A stretch of DNA of 64,000 nt from Sandaracinaceae bacterium. Lineage in GTDB: Bacteria > Myxococcota_A > Polyangia > Polyangiales > Sandaracinaceae. Below are positions 8,678 to 16,939 of the stretch, one piece after another. The stretch's first letter is position 1. Each line of letters starts with the position of its first letter. The position numbers were made by a program, and so were the translations under genes. Location: NCBI GenBank assembly GCA_020633195.1, contig JACKEC010000034.1, forward strand, positions 21,848 through 85,847, in the 5' to 3' direction. Below the pieces are notes generated by a model that saw nothing but the letters and a program-made list of their open reading frames with translations, ran no database searches and had not been told where the DNA came from.

Positions 8678-8710
8678 ATGGGACGACCGATGAAGCCCAG
8701 AGCTCGCTGA
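8678..8710 (+). CDS. Putative 10-codon leader ORF coupled to the decapeptide-repeat gene
   Basis: ATG 8678 opens MGRPMKPRAR and stops at TGA 8708-8710, overlapping the ATG at 8710 as TGATG. It is basic, very short and preceded by a -10-like hexamer. This is the same arrangement as in front of the P450 gene. Confidence 0.3.
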   Translation: MGRPMKPRAR

Positions 8711-9417
8711 TGGAGATCTTCTCCACCGACCCCGACCGCCCCGGCATCTTCGCCGTCGGCCAGGTCGCGACGGGGGTCTTCGCGCTCGGCCAGATGGCGA
8801 CGGGGGTCATCGCGATCGGCCAGGTCGCGCGCGGCGTGATCGCGATCGGCCAGGGCGCGGTGGGCTTCGTCGCGATCGGCCAGGGCGCGGTCGGCGTCCT
8901 CTACGCGGGCGGCATGATGGCGGTCGGCGGCCGCGGGTTCGGCGGGGTGCTGAAGGTCCTGCCGAAGGTCCGCGTGAGCAAGCACGTCCGGCCCAAGCTC
9001 CCGCCGCTCTCGGAGCTCGCGAGCTTCGAGGAGCAGAAGCGCGGGTGGGTGCTCGCGCGCGTCCGCCATGGCCAGCTCGAGATCGAGGGGGCGCCCGCGC
9101 CGATCGAGCTGAGCCCCGAGGCGACCCAGCAGCTCGGCGCGGCGGTCGAGAGCGGACACAACTACGCCTGCGTCACCGTCGAGGTCGACGAGCGCGTGCG
9201 CGACGCGCGCGCCGGCGCGTACCGCGAGGCGGTGGATCGGGACCGGGTCGTGATCGGCAAGCGGCTCTCGAGCTGGTTCGAAGGGCAGCCGCGGGTGCAC
9301 CTCGAGGGGCCGCTCATCGGGCCGGGCGGCCTGGTGCTGCGCGCGTTCGGGCTCTGCGCGCTCGTCGCGGCCTGGTGGCTCTTCGCTGGCCAGGACATCG
9401 TCGCGATGTTCAAGTAA
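8710..9417 (+). CDS. Protein with tandem hydrophobic decapeptide (GxxAIGQxAx) repeats and C-terminal membrane segment
   Basis: A 235-residue protein. Residues about 12-65 form at least five tandem 10-residue repeats (GIFAVGQVAT, GVFALGQMAT, GVIAIGQVAR, GVIAIGQGAV, GFVAIGQGAV) followed by a Gly/Met-rich stretch. The strict spacing of small and branched residues suggests a beta-solenoid or a membrane-inserted ladder rather than an ordinary helix. A soluble, charged middle region follows, then one hydrophobic C-terminal segment (about 213-230). No family is recognised. ATG 8710 is the only in-frame start and overlaps the stop of a 10-codon ORF. Confidence 0.65.
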   Translation: MEIFSTDPDRPGIFAVGQVATGVFALGQMATGVIAIGQVARGVIAIGQGAVGFVAIGQGAVGVLYAGGMMAVGGRGFGGVLKVLPKVRVSKHVRPKLPPLSELASFEEQKRGWVLARVRHGQLEIEGAPAPIELSPEATQQLGAAVESGHNYACVTVEVDERVRDARAGAYREAVDRDRVVIGKRLSSWFEGQPRVHLEGPLIGPGGLVLRAFGLCALVAAWWLFAGQDIVAMFK

Positions 9418-9437
9418 CGAGCGCGCCGTCCGGCGCG

Positions 9438-9443
9438 TAGGGT
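9438..9443 (+). promoter_or_regulatory. -10-like hexamer TAGGGT before a TTG start
   Basis: TAGGGT ends exactly 6 nt before the TTG at 9450, and there is no Shine-Dalgarno sequence. Confidence 0.4.
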
Positions 9444-9449
9444 GCGGGC

Positions 9450-10889
9450 TTGAGGATCGTCATCATCGGTAACGGCGTCGCGGGGATGGAGGCGGCGCTC
9501 GGGGTCCGCGGCCGCGAGCCGACGTGGGACGTCACCCTCGTCAGCGAGGAGTCCGACCACTTCTTCTCGCGGACCGCGCTGATGTGGGTGCACACCGGGC
9601 AGCTCAGCCACCGCTGCATCGAGCCCTACGATCGGGATCTCTACGAGCGCATGGGCTTCACCCGGGTGCGCGCTCGCGCCGTCGGGATCGACGTCGAGGC
9701 GCGGGCGGTGATCCTCGCGGGCGGGCTCGCGCCGCTGCCGTTCGACCAGCTCCTCGTCGCGTCGGGGAGCCGGCCGCGCCCCGGCCCCTGGCCCGGCTCG
9801 GACCTTCGCGGCGTCGGTCACTTCGTGACGCACCAAGATCTCGCGTGGCTCGAGCGCGAGGTGTGGGGCGGCCCGAGCCGCGGCGGTCCGGCCCCGCGCG
9901 CGGACGCGCACCTCGAGGCCACCGACGACACCTCGCCCTACCGAGCCCGGCCCGACGGCTTCGCCGCGCGCGGCGGGCCGCCTCGGCACCCGCTCGTGAT
10001 CGGCGGCGGCCTCATCGGCATCGAAGCGGTCGAGGTGCTCGTCGCCGCGGGCCTGCGCCCGCGCTTCTCGATCCGCGAGGAGTGGTTCTGGCCCATCGCG
10101 CTCGACGAGGCCGAGGCGGGCTGGATCACCGAGCGCTTGAAGGAGCACGGCGTCGACGTGGTGCTCGGCGAGGACGTGCAGTCGCTCGAGGGCGACGGCG
10201 CGCTCGAGCGCGTGGTCAGCGACCAGGGGACGCACCCCGCGGATCTCTGCGTCGTCGCGATCGGCGTGATCCCCAACACCGAGTGGATCGGCGACGCGCT
10301 CGAGCGAGACGCGCGCGGCGGGGTCGTGGTCGACGCGGGGCTCGCGACGAGCGTCGACGGGATCTTCGCGGCGGGCGACTGCGCGTCCGTGCGCTGGTAC
10401 CACGGGGCCCGGATGCCCGAGCAGCTCTGGTACACGGCGCGCGACCAGGGCCGCGCGGCGGCGCGCCGGCTCTGCGGCGACGCGAACGAGTACGCGCGCG
10501 GCCTCTGGTACAACTCCGCAAAGCTCATGGACATCGAGTACACGACCGCGGGGCTCGTCAGCATGAACGTCGAGGGCGAGCGGAACTGGTCGTACGAGGA
10601 GCGCGGGGCGGTGCGCTCGACGCTGCGGGTGGTCCTCCACGAGGATCGAGTGATCGGCTTCAACGCGCTCGGCCGCCGGTGGGACCACGCGGTGTGGCTG
10701 CGCTGGATCGAGGAGCAGCGGAGCCTCGACTACGCGCTGCGCAACCTGCCCGAGGCGAGCTTCGACACGGAGCTGGTGCCGCCGCTGCGGATCCCCGACG
10801 ACGCTCGCCGCGCCGCGCCGGGCCCCGCGGCGCCGAGCGTGATCGCCGACGCCATGCCGGCGCCGACGCTCGAAGGACGGGTGCGCTGA
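9450..10889 (+). CDS. FAD-dependent pyridine nucleotide-disulphide-type oxidoreductase
   Basis: A 479-residue flavoprotein of the class that includes rubredoxin/ferredoxin reductases and the flavin domain of NirB. It shows the N-terminal FAD-binding Rossmann motif (IIGNGVAGMEAA, residues about 4-15), a second NAD(P)-binding motif (IGGGLIGIEAVE, about 187-198), and the C-terminal FAD signature (GIFAAGDCA, about 305-313). It begins with TTG, 6 nt after a -10-like hexamer, so the mRNA may be leaderless. The next gene begins 1 bp after its stop and encodes a membrane 4Fe-4S protein, so the two are probably one electron-transfer unit. Electron donor and acceptor are not known. Confidence 0.8.
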   Translation: MRIVIIGNGVAGMEAALGVRGREPTWDVTLVSEESDHFFSRTALMWVHTGQLSHRCIEPYDRDLYERMGFTRVRARAVGIDVEARAVILAGGLAPLPFDQLLVASGSRPRPGPWPGSDLRGVGHFVTHQDLAWLEREVWGGPSRGGPAPRADAHLEATDDTSPYRARPDGFAARGGPPRHPLVIGGGLIGIEAVEVLVAAGLRPRFSIREEWFWPIALDEAEAGWITERLKEHGVDVVLGEDVQSLEGDGALERVVSDQGTHPADLCVVAIGVIPNTEWIGDALERDARGGVVVDAGLATSVDGIFAAGDCASVRWYHGARMPEQLWYTARDQGRAAARRLCGDANEYARGLWYNSAKLMDIEYTTAGLVSMNVEGERNWSYEERGAVRSTLRVVLHEDRVIGFNALGRRWDHAVWLRWIEEQRSLDYALRNLPEASFDTELVPPLRIPDDARRAAPGPAAPSVIADAMPAPTLEGRVR

Positions 10890-10890
10890 G

Positions 10891-11988
10891 ATGGACCTCC
10901 AGGGACAGAACGGCCTGTTGACCACCTGGCGTGAGGGCTGGCGCGCGCGCGGCTGGATCGCCTACGTCGTCGCGGCGCTGCTCACCGCGTTCTACCTCGA
11001 CCTCTACTTCACGGAGCACCTCACGCCGGTCGCGCGGGCGCTCCAGCTCCCGAGCAAGTGGATGCTCTACGGCGCGCTCTACTGCGTCGCGATGATCGGC
11101 GGCGCCGCCTACTACCTGCGCCGCCACGGGAACAGCCGCTACAACCAGGTCCGCATCGCCGTGAACGTGGGCATCCAGGTCGCGCTCGCGTTCCTGCTGC
11201 CGCTGATCATGCCCTGGTTCGGGGGCAACGAGTTTTACTTCTCCTATCTGTGGCCGCTCGACTGGTACAAGCTCCAGCCCGGGACGCTCGCGGGCCTGCC
11301 GGTGTACCTCGCGCTCTTCAGCATCGTCGGCTCGCTGATCGTCGCGCCGCTCCTCGCCTACCGCTACGGCAAGCGCTGGTACTGCAGCTGGGTCTGCGGC
11401 TGCGGCGGCCTCGCCAACACGTTCGGCGACCCGTGGCGGCACCTCACCTCGAAGAGCACGCAGGCGTGGCGCTTCGAGAAGGTCGCGGTCCACACCGTGA
11501 TGTTCCTCGCGATCGCGTCGACCGCGCTGCTCGCGCTCGACTACGTGATCGCGGGCCAGCACGGGACCTTCCACTGGATCGTCGCGGGCGAGCAGGTCTG
11601 GAGCGTCAAGAAGCTCTACGGGCTCGTGATCGGCTCGATCCTCGCCGGGGTCGTCGGCGTCGGCCTCTACCCGCTCTTCGGCCCGCGCGTGTGGTGCCGC
11701 AACTTCTGCCCGATGGCCGCGATGCTCGGCCTCTTCCAGAAGCTCGGCCGCTTCCGCATCCGCGTCAAAGAGGACATGTGCATCAGCTGCGGCAACTGCT
11801 CGACGTACTGCGAGATGGGCATCGACGTCCGCAGCTACGCGCAGAGCAACCAGTCGTTCACCCGCGCCGCGTGCGTGGGCTGCGGGATGTGCGCGCACGT
11901 CTGCCCGAGGGGCGTGCTCAAGCTCGAGAACGTGGCGCCCCTCCAGGCGGACAAGGAGCGGGTGCGGCTCCCGGTCGTCGACCTGTGA
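10891..11988 (+). CDS. Membrane 4Fe-4S binding protein (NapH/CcoG-like polyferredoxin)
   Basis: A 365-residue protein with about five to six membrane segments (residues about 18-40, 55-75, 85-105, 125-150, 200-220, 245-265). Two ferredoxin-type clusters follow at the C-terminus: CISCGNCSTYC (C297, C300, C303, C307) and CVGCGMCAHVC (C328, C331, C334, C338). Extra Cys pairs lie between the membrane spans (YCSWVCGCGG and WCRNFCP), the CxxxCP-type pattern of NapH/NosR/CcoG-family quinol or electron-shuttle proteins. Directly behind the FAD oxidoreductase gene, it likely passes electrons between that enzyme and the membrane. Confidence 0.82.
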   Translation: MDLQGQNGLLTTWREGWRARGWIAYVVAALLTAFYLDLYFTEHLTPVARALQLPSKWMLYGALYCVAMIGGAAYYLRRHGNSRYNQVRIAVNVGIQVALAFLLPLIMPWFGGNEFYFSYLWPLDWYKLQPGTLAGLPVYLALFSIVGSLIVAPLLAYRYGKRWYCSWVCGCGGLANTFGDPWRHLTSKSTQAWRFEKVAVHTVMFLAIASTALLALDYVIAGQHGTFHWIVAGEQVWSVKKLYGLVIGSILAGVVGVGLYPLFGPRVWCRNFCPMAAMLGLFQKLGRFRIRVKEDMCISCGNCSTYCEMGIDVRSYAQSNQSFTRAACVGCGMCAHVCPRGVLKLENVAPLQADKERVRLPVVDL

Positions 11989-12015
11989 GCGCTTGCGAGG
12001 CGGCGCCGGCTGCAA

Positions 12016-12021
12016 TACCCC
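12016..12021 (+). promoter_or_regulatory. -10-like hexamer TACCCC
   Basis: TACCCC lies 8 nt before the ATG at 12030 in the 41-bp spacer after the Fe-S gene, and could allow separate expression of the two genes that follow. Confidence 0.3.
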
Positions 12022-12029
12022 CCACGCCG

Positions 12030-12587
12030 ATGCACGCCTCCATGCGCGTCACGCCCTGGGCCGAGCTGCCCTACCCGAGCGACGTCCTGACCGAGCTCGT
12101 CGATCCCGCGTCGCGGAGCGGGCTCGAGGCGGCGCGGCGTGCGCTCGCGCCGATCCCGACGGGGCTGGGCCATCACGGCGTCGGCGGCGACGCGCTCGCC
12201 ACGGAGCTGGCGCGGATGCTCGCGTGCCCCGCCATCGCGCAGGCGACGAGCGCGACGCTCGTGCCCTTCCCCCTCGCCACGCCGACCGCCGAGGGTGAGC
12301 ACCTCGTCCTCGAGGCGGCGCGCCTCACGCAGCGCTGGCCGGGCACCACCGACCCGGCCTACGCGACCGCCGTGGCGGACGCGCGGCGCGCGGTGCGCCG
12401 CGGCGCGCCGTCCGCGATCGAGCACCAGCTCTGGCTCGAGCACTTCCTCGTCGAGCAGCTGCTGCCCGCGGCCGCTCGCCTCGCGCTGCCCGTGGTGGTG
12501 AGCTGGCCCGCGCGCGGCGCCGCGCAGACGCCGATCGCCGACCTCGCGACCCGGCTCGACGAGGCCCTCGACGAGTGGATCTCGTGA
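12030..12587 (+). CDS. Conserved-looking soluble protein, unknown function
   Basis: A 185-residue protein rich in Ala, Leu and Arg with helical character and no signal peptide. A possible motif region is GLGHHGVGGD near residues 45-54. No family is recognised. Its TGA stop overlaps the ATG of the peroxiredoxin gene (TGATG), so the two are translationally coupled, which hints at a link with redox defence. Confidence 0.5.
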   Translation: MHASMRVTPWAELPYPSDVLTELVDPASRSGLEAARRALAPIPTGLGHHGVGGDALATELARMLACPAIAQATSATLVPFPLATPTAEGEHLVLEAARLTQRWPGTTDPAYATAVADARRAVRRGAPSAIEHQLWLEHFLVEQLLPAAARLALPVVVSWPARGAAQTPIADLATRLDEALDEWIS

Positions 12588-13129
12588 TGCGCCGCGTGTT
12601 CGCGCCGCTCCTCGCGCTCGCCCTCACCGCGTGCGGCGCCGCGACCGCGGCCGGGACCGTCACGCCCGCCGCCCTCCTCGAGGCCGGCGCCGAGGCGCCC
12701 GACTTCATGGCCTTCGACCAGCACGGCGAGGTGCGCTCCATGAGCCTGCTCCGCCGACGGCGCCCGATGGTCCTCTTCTTCTACCCGCACGACGGCACGC
12801 CGGGCTGCACCGAGGAGGCCTGCGCGCTCCGGGACGCGTGGACGCGCCTGCAGGCGGCGGGCGCCGTCGTCGTCGGCGTCTCGACCGACGGCGTCGAGGC
12901 CCACGCGCGCTTCGCCGAGGAGCACGAGCTGCCCTTCCCGCTGCTCTCCGATCCGGACGGCGAGGTGCTCGCCCGCTACGGCGTCCCCGCGGTTCTCGGG
13001 ATGAGCGCGCGGGTCACCTTCCTCATCGACGGCGACGGGCGGATCGCGCGGGTCTACCCGGCCGTCGATCCCGCGGTCCACGCCGACGAGGTGATCGAGG
13101 CGGTGACCGCGATGTCCGGGGCCCGATGA
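12587..13129 (+). CDS. Peroxiredoxin of the BCP/PrxQ type, exported
   Basis: A 180-residue thiol peroxidase. An N-terminal hydrophobic signal ends in a lipobox-like LALTAC (Cys about 13). The AhpC/TSA fold follows, with FFYPHDGTPGCTEEACALRD: C74 is the peroxidatic Cys and C79 the resolving Cys in the 1-Cys/PrxQ spacing typical of bacterioferritin comigratory proteins. The enzyme reduces hydroperoxides using thioredoxin-type donors. ATG 12587 was chosen because it overlaps the upstream stop and begins the signal peptide. A lipid-anchored or periplasmic PrxQ is less usual than the cytoplasmic form. Confidence 0.85.
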   Translation: MRRVFAPLLALALTACGAATAAGTVTPAALLEAGAEAPDFMAFDQHGEVRSMSLLRRRRPMVLFFYPHDGTPGCTEEACALRDAWTRLQAAGAVVVGVSTDGVEAHARFAEEHELPFPLLSDPDGEVLARYGVPAVLGMSARVTFLIDGDGRIARVYPAVDPAVHADEVIEAVTAMSGAR

Positions 13130-13190
13130 GGCGCGCCCGCCGCGTCGGCGCTTGCGACGCCGCCCGGTCGGGACCACACCTGCCGTCGAA

Positions 13191-14381
13191 GTGAGCCCCA
13201 CCGTCTTCGCCATCGGCGCCGCCACCGGCGTCGCGGTCACCGCCCTGGCGGCCGGGCTCCTCCGCAACCGCTTCTTCGCGATCTTCGCGACGGTCATCCT
13301 CGGCATCCAGGCGCTCATCGCGAGCGCGCTCTTCTCCGAGTTCGAGCCGATCTGGCCCGTCTACGTCTACCTGCAGGTCTGCGTGAGCCTGCACTTCCTC
13401 TCGCTGGCCCGCGCGCGGATGCGGCCGTTCTGGTTCCGCGCGCTCATCAGCGTGCCCGCGCTCTTCTTCGCCGCCGGCACGCTCCTCGCGATGCCGTTCG
13501 CCGTCGTCGCCGCGTTCGGGGTGACGCCCTGGGGGTTCTTCCTGCCCTTCCTCGCCGCCGCCGGCGGGGTGTGGCAGTCGCTCCGGCCGAAGAAGGAGAT
13601 CGTGACGCTCGCGCTCGACGGCGAGACCGTCGCGGGGCCGCGCCGACACCCACGCGGGAAGGCGAACGGCGACGTCCCGCTGCGCATCGTGCAGATCACC
13701 GATCCCCACCTCGGCCCGTTGATGAGCGTCGCGAGGCTGCGCGGCATCTGCGAGCGCGCGGTCGCGCAGGCCCCCGACCTGATCGTGATCACGGGGGACT
13801 TCATGACGATGGAGTCGCAGACGGATCCGCGGACGCTCCACGACGCGCTCGAGCCCCTCGCGGCGTTCGAGGGCCCCGTGCTCGCGTGCTTCGGCAACCA
13901 CGACCACGAGGCGCCGCACATCGTGCGGGCCGCGTGCTCGGCCCACGGGATCGAGCTGCTCATCGACGAGGAGACGGTGGTCGAGACGGCCGCCGGGCCG
14001 GTGCAGGTGATCGGGGCCGACTTCGCGTTCCGGGACCGCCGCGCGCGCCTCGAGGCGCTGTGCGCGCGCTTCCCGCGGCGCGACGGCCACCTCCGGCTCG
14101 TGCTCCTCCACGACCCGGGCGCGTTCAAGCACCTGCCCGACGGCGAGGCCGACCTCGTGCTCAGCGGGCACACCCACGGGGGGCAGCTCGGCTTGCTCAA
14201 CTTCGGCATCCCCACGACCGTGGTGAGCCTCGCGACGTCGATCCCCGATCACGGCTTCTGGGCGCACGGGCGCAACCGCCTCTACGTGCACCGCGGCACG
14301 GGCGTGTACGGCTTCCCGCTGCGGGTCGGCGTGCCGGGCGAGGAGTCGGTCCTCCACGTCCACCAGACGGCTCAGGGGTAG
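13191..14381 (+). CDS. Membrane-anchored metallophosphoesterase
   Basis: A 396-residue protein. The first 130 residues hold four to five membrane segments. The C-terminal domain is a calcineurin-like phosphoesterase with all blocks visible: ITDPHLGP (D171, H173), ITGDFM, FGNHDHE, and GHTHGGQ near residue 325. The layout matches YkuE/YaeI-type membrane phosphoesterases. GTG 13191 was chosen because the hydrophobic N-terminus starts there; an earlier TTG in frame at 13152 would add a charged leader. The last 10 bp overlap the end of the convergent beta-lactamase/NamZ gene. Confidence 0.88.
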   Translation: MSPTVFAIGAATGVAVTALAAGLLRNRFFAIFATVILGIQALIASALFSEFEPIWPVYVYLQVCVSLHFLSLARARMRPFWFRALISVPALFFAAGTLLAMPFAVVAAFGVTPWGFFLPFLAAAGGVWQSLRPKKEIVTLALDGETVAGPRRHPRGKANGDVPLRIVQITDPHLGPLMSVARLRGICERAVAQAPDLIVITGDFMTMESQTDPRTLHDALEPLAAFEGPVLACFGNHDHEAPHIVRAACSAHGIELLIDEETVVETAAGPVQVIGADFAFRDRRARLEALCARFPRRDGHLRLVLLHDPGAFKHLPDGEADLVLSGHTHGGQLGLLNFGIPTTVVSLATSIPDHGFWAHGRNRLYVHRGTGVYGFPLRVGVPGEESVLHVHQTAQG

Positions 14382-16819
14382 CGCAGGTAGCGCCCGCGCA
14401 AGGCTTCGAAGCGCTCGAGCCCCGGCGCCCACCGCGCCTCGAGCGCCTCGGTCGATTCGCCCGCGAGGAACGCGTCGAACACGGCCTGGCTCCCGATCGC
14501 CCGCACCATGCGCTCCGGCTCCCAGCCGTCGGGGTACGTGACGCGGAGCGCGCGGGCGATGGCGAGCGCGCCGCGCACGGGCCGCAGCGCGGTCGGGTCG
14601 GTGATCGTGAAGCGCGCGCCGCCGCACCGCTCGCCCCGGTGCCGCGTGGACCGCGGCGTGAACGTCACCGGCTCCACGCGCAGCCCCGGCAGCGGCCCGA
14701 TGGCGCGGACCAGCGCCTCGCCGTCGACCCACGGCGCGCCGATCACTTCGAACGGCGTCTCGGTCCCGCGGCCGACGCTCACGTTCGTGCCCTCGAGCAG
14801 CCCGAGCATCGGGTAGAGGCGCACCTCGTCGGTCGTCCGCAGGTTCGGTGACGACGGCACCCACCGCAGCCCCGTCGCCTCGAACGGCGTCGGGCGCGCC
14901 CACCCCTCGAGCTCGATCACGTCGAGGCGCGCGTCGATCGAGCGCTCGGCGTTCAGGAGCGTCGCGAGCTCGCCGAGCGTCATGCCGTGCATCGCGGGGA
15001 GCGGGTGGTGGTTGACGAACGACGCGAGCGCCGGCTCCGAGACCGGGCCCCGCGGAGGGCCGCCGCCGAGCGGGTCCGGTCGGTCGAGCACGACGACGCG
15101 GAGCCCCGCCGCGGCGGCCGCCTCGAGCACCCGCCGCACGGTGGACGCGTAGGTGTAGAAGCGGACGCCGACGTCCTGCAGGTCGACCACGATCGTGTCG
15201 ATCCCCGCGAGCATCGCGGGGGTCGGCGAGCGCGTCCGCCCGAACAACCCGAGCACGGGGAGCCCGGTGCGCGCGTCGCGGCCGTCCTCGATCCGGCCCT
15301 CGCGATCGGAGCCGAGCCCGTGCTCGGGCGAGAGCACCCGGACCACCGTGACGTCCGGCGCGGCGTGCAGGACGTCGAGGGTGCGGCGACCGTCGCGGGT
15401 GCGCGCGGCCCGGTGCGTGAGGAGCGCCACCCGCGCCCCCGCGAGCGAGGCGAACCCGTCGCGCTCGAGCACGTCGACGCCCGCGAGCACGGCGCCCGTC
15501 GAGGGAGGCGCGGCCGCGCGGGTCGCCGCGACGCCGAGCGGGCCGAGCGCGCGCACGAGCGGCTGCACGTCGCCCTCCCCGTTCGGGTGGACCCGGTTCG
15601 AGAGCAGGATCACGAAGACGTCGTTGACCGGATCCATCCACAGCGAGGTGCCGGTGTACCCGCCGTGGCCGAACGCGCGGGCGCTCATGCCCGCGCGGCC
15701 GGTGTCCCAGCCGAGCGCGCGGCTGCCGCCGGGCAGGGCCTGCGGCGCGGTCATCTGCGCGATGGTCGCGTCGGTCACCCAGCCGTCTCCCTCGCCGAGG
15801 AGCCGGCGCGCGAGCCGCGCGAGGTCGTCGGCGGTGGAGAAGAGCCCCGCGTGGCCGGCGACGCCGCCGAGGCGCCAGGCGCGCGGGTCGTGCACCACGC
15901 CGCGGATCATCACGCCGCCGCGCCGCTCGGCGCGCTCGGTCGGGGCGACGCGCGGCCAGAGGGCGCGGTCCGGGACGTAGCCGGTGTCGATCATCCCGAG
16001 CGGCGCGTGCACGTGCTCGCGGGCGAAGGCCTCGAGCGGCGCGCCGCCCACCCGCGCCACGATCTCGCCGAGCAGCACGTAGCCGAGATCGCTGTAGCGC
16101 ACGCGCGCGCCCGGCGGTCGCTCGAGCGGCGTGCGGGCGATCCGCTCGATGTTCGCGGCGCGGTCCTCGCCGTAGTCGCGCAGCGCGTCGACGGGCGGCA
16201 GGCCACTGGTGTGCAAGAGGAGCTGACGCACCGTGAACGCGTGCGGGATCGCGGGGAGGTAGCGCGAGGCGCGGGCGTCGAGGTCGAGGTCGCCGCGCTC
16301 GACGAGCACCATCACGCTCGCGGCCGTCGCGGCGGCCTTGGTGATCGAGGCGAGGTCGAAGACCGTGTCGACCGTCATCGGCTCCGGCGCGGGATCGACC
16401 GCGCGCTGCCCGTAGGCCCGGCGGAACACCACGCCGTCGCGGCGGCCGAGGACGATCACGCACCCGGGCGCGGCGCCGGCCTGGATCGCGTCGTCGACGA
16501 GCGCGTCGATCGCGTCCTCGTGCTCCGCCGAGATGCGGATCGCGACGGGCACCGGGCGCGACGGCGCGGGCTCCACAGCCGGCTCCACAGCCGGCTCCAC
16601 ACGGGGTTCCGGCGAGGGCGCCGGCGAGGGCTCGACGGCCTCGGGGGCAGGGTCCGGTGGCGGCCGAGGGGCCGGCGCGGGACCCGAGCACGCCGCCCCG
16701 AGCAACGCGAAGAGGGCCCAGAAACCGCGCGAGGCGCCGCTCCGAGATCGCGAATCCGGCGCGCTCGGCCCCGTCGCGGGCTCGCGCGCCTCGCCCGCTT
16801 CCGCTTGAATCCCGACCAC
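14372..16819 (-). CDS. Lipoprotein fusion of beta-lactamase-family serine hydrolase and DUF1343 (NamZ-like exo-N-acetylmuramidase)
   Basis: An 815-residue protein. A hydrophobic segment with a lipobox (ALLGAAC, Cys about 44) is followed by a Pro/Glu-rich linker with a VEPA repeat. A class C-like serine hydrolase domain (about 95-435) follows, with SITK (S158-K161), YSD (about 250) and HGG-type (FGHGGYTG) catalytic motifs. The C-terminal DUF1343 domain (about 445-815) contains LSPEHGLGSDREG, VDLQDVGVRFYTY and FEATGLRWVPSSPN. DUF1343 proteins have been shown to be exo-beta-N-acetylmuramidases (NamZ), so the fusion joins amide/ester hydrolase and muramidase activities at the cell surface, probably for peptidoglycan turnover or feeding on other bacteria's walls. 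The start is uncertain: GTG 16819 is the only in-frame start near the signal and gives a long n-region. Confidence 0.85.
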   Translation of the reverse strand: MVGIQAEAGEAREPATGPSAPDSRSRSGASRGFWALFALLGAACSGPAPAPRPPPDPAPEAVEPSPAPSPEPRVEPAVEPAVEPAPSRPVPVAIRISAEHEDAIDALVDDAIQAGAAPGCVIVLGRRDGVVFRRAYGQRAVDPAPEPMTVDTVFDLASITKAAATAASVMVLVERGDLDLDARASRYLPAIPHAFTVRQLLLHTSGLPPVDALRDYGEDRAANIERIARTPLERPPGARVRYSDLGYVLLGEIVARVGGAPLEAFAREHVHAPLGMIDTGYVPDRALWPRVAPTERAERRGGVMIRGVVHDPRAWRLGGVAGHAGLFSTADDLARLARRLLGEGDGWVTDATIAQMTAPQALPGGSRALGWDTGRAGMSARAFGHGGYTGTSLWMDPVNDVFVILLSNRVHPNGEGDVQPLVRALGPLGVAATRAAAPPSTGAVLAGVDVLERDGFASLAGARVALLTHRAARTRDGRRTLDVLHAAPDVTVVRVLSPEHGLGSDREGRIEDGRDARTGLPVLGLFGRTRSPTPAMLAGIDTIVVDLQDVGVRFYTYASTVRRVLEAAAAAGLRVVVLDRPDPLGGGPPRGPVSEPALASFVNHHPLPAMHGMTLGELATLLNAERSIDARLDVIELEGWARPTPFEATGLRWVPSSPNLRTTDEVRLYPMLGLLEGTNVSVGRGTETPFEVIGAPWVDGEALVRAIGPLPGLRVEPVTFTPRSTRHRGERCGGARFTITDPTALRPVRGALAIARALRVTYPDGWEPERMVRAIGSQAVFDAFLAGESTEALEARWAPGLERFEALRGRYLRYP

Positions 16820-16931
16820 TTGTCCCCGACCGAGGCCAGAACGCCGGGGCGACGATGTGCGGAGTGCTTGCATCCGGGGGCCAACGGGGACATTCGGAGG
16901 GGCTCGAAAAACCCATCCGGGAGCCGACGCG

Positions 16932-16937
16932 TACCTT
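16932..16937 (+). promoter_or_regulatory. -10-like hexamer TACCTT next to the PhoH start
   Basis: TACCTT ends only 2 nt before ATG 16940, so if it is used the transcript would begin inside the annotated codons and the functional start could be the GTG at 16973. Confidence 0.25.
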
Positions 16938-16939
16938 CG

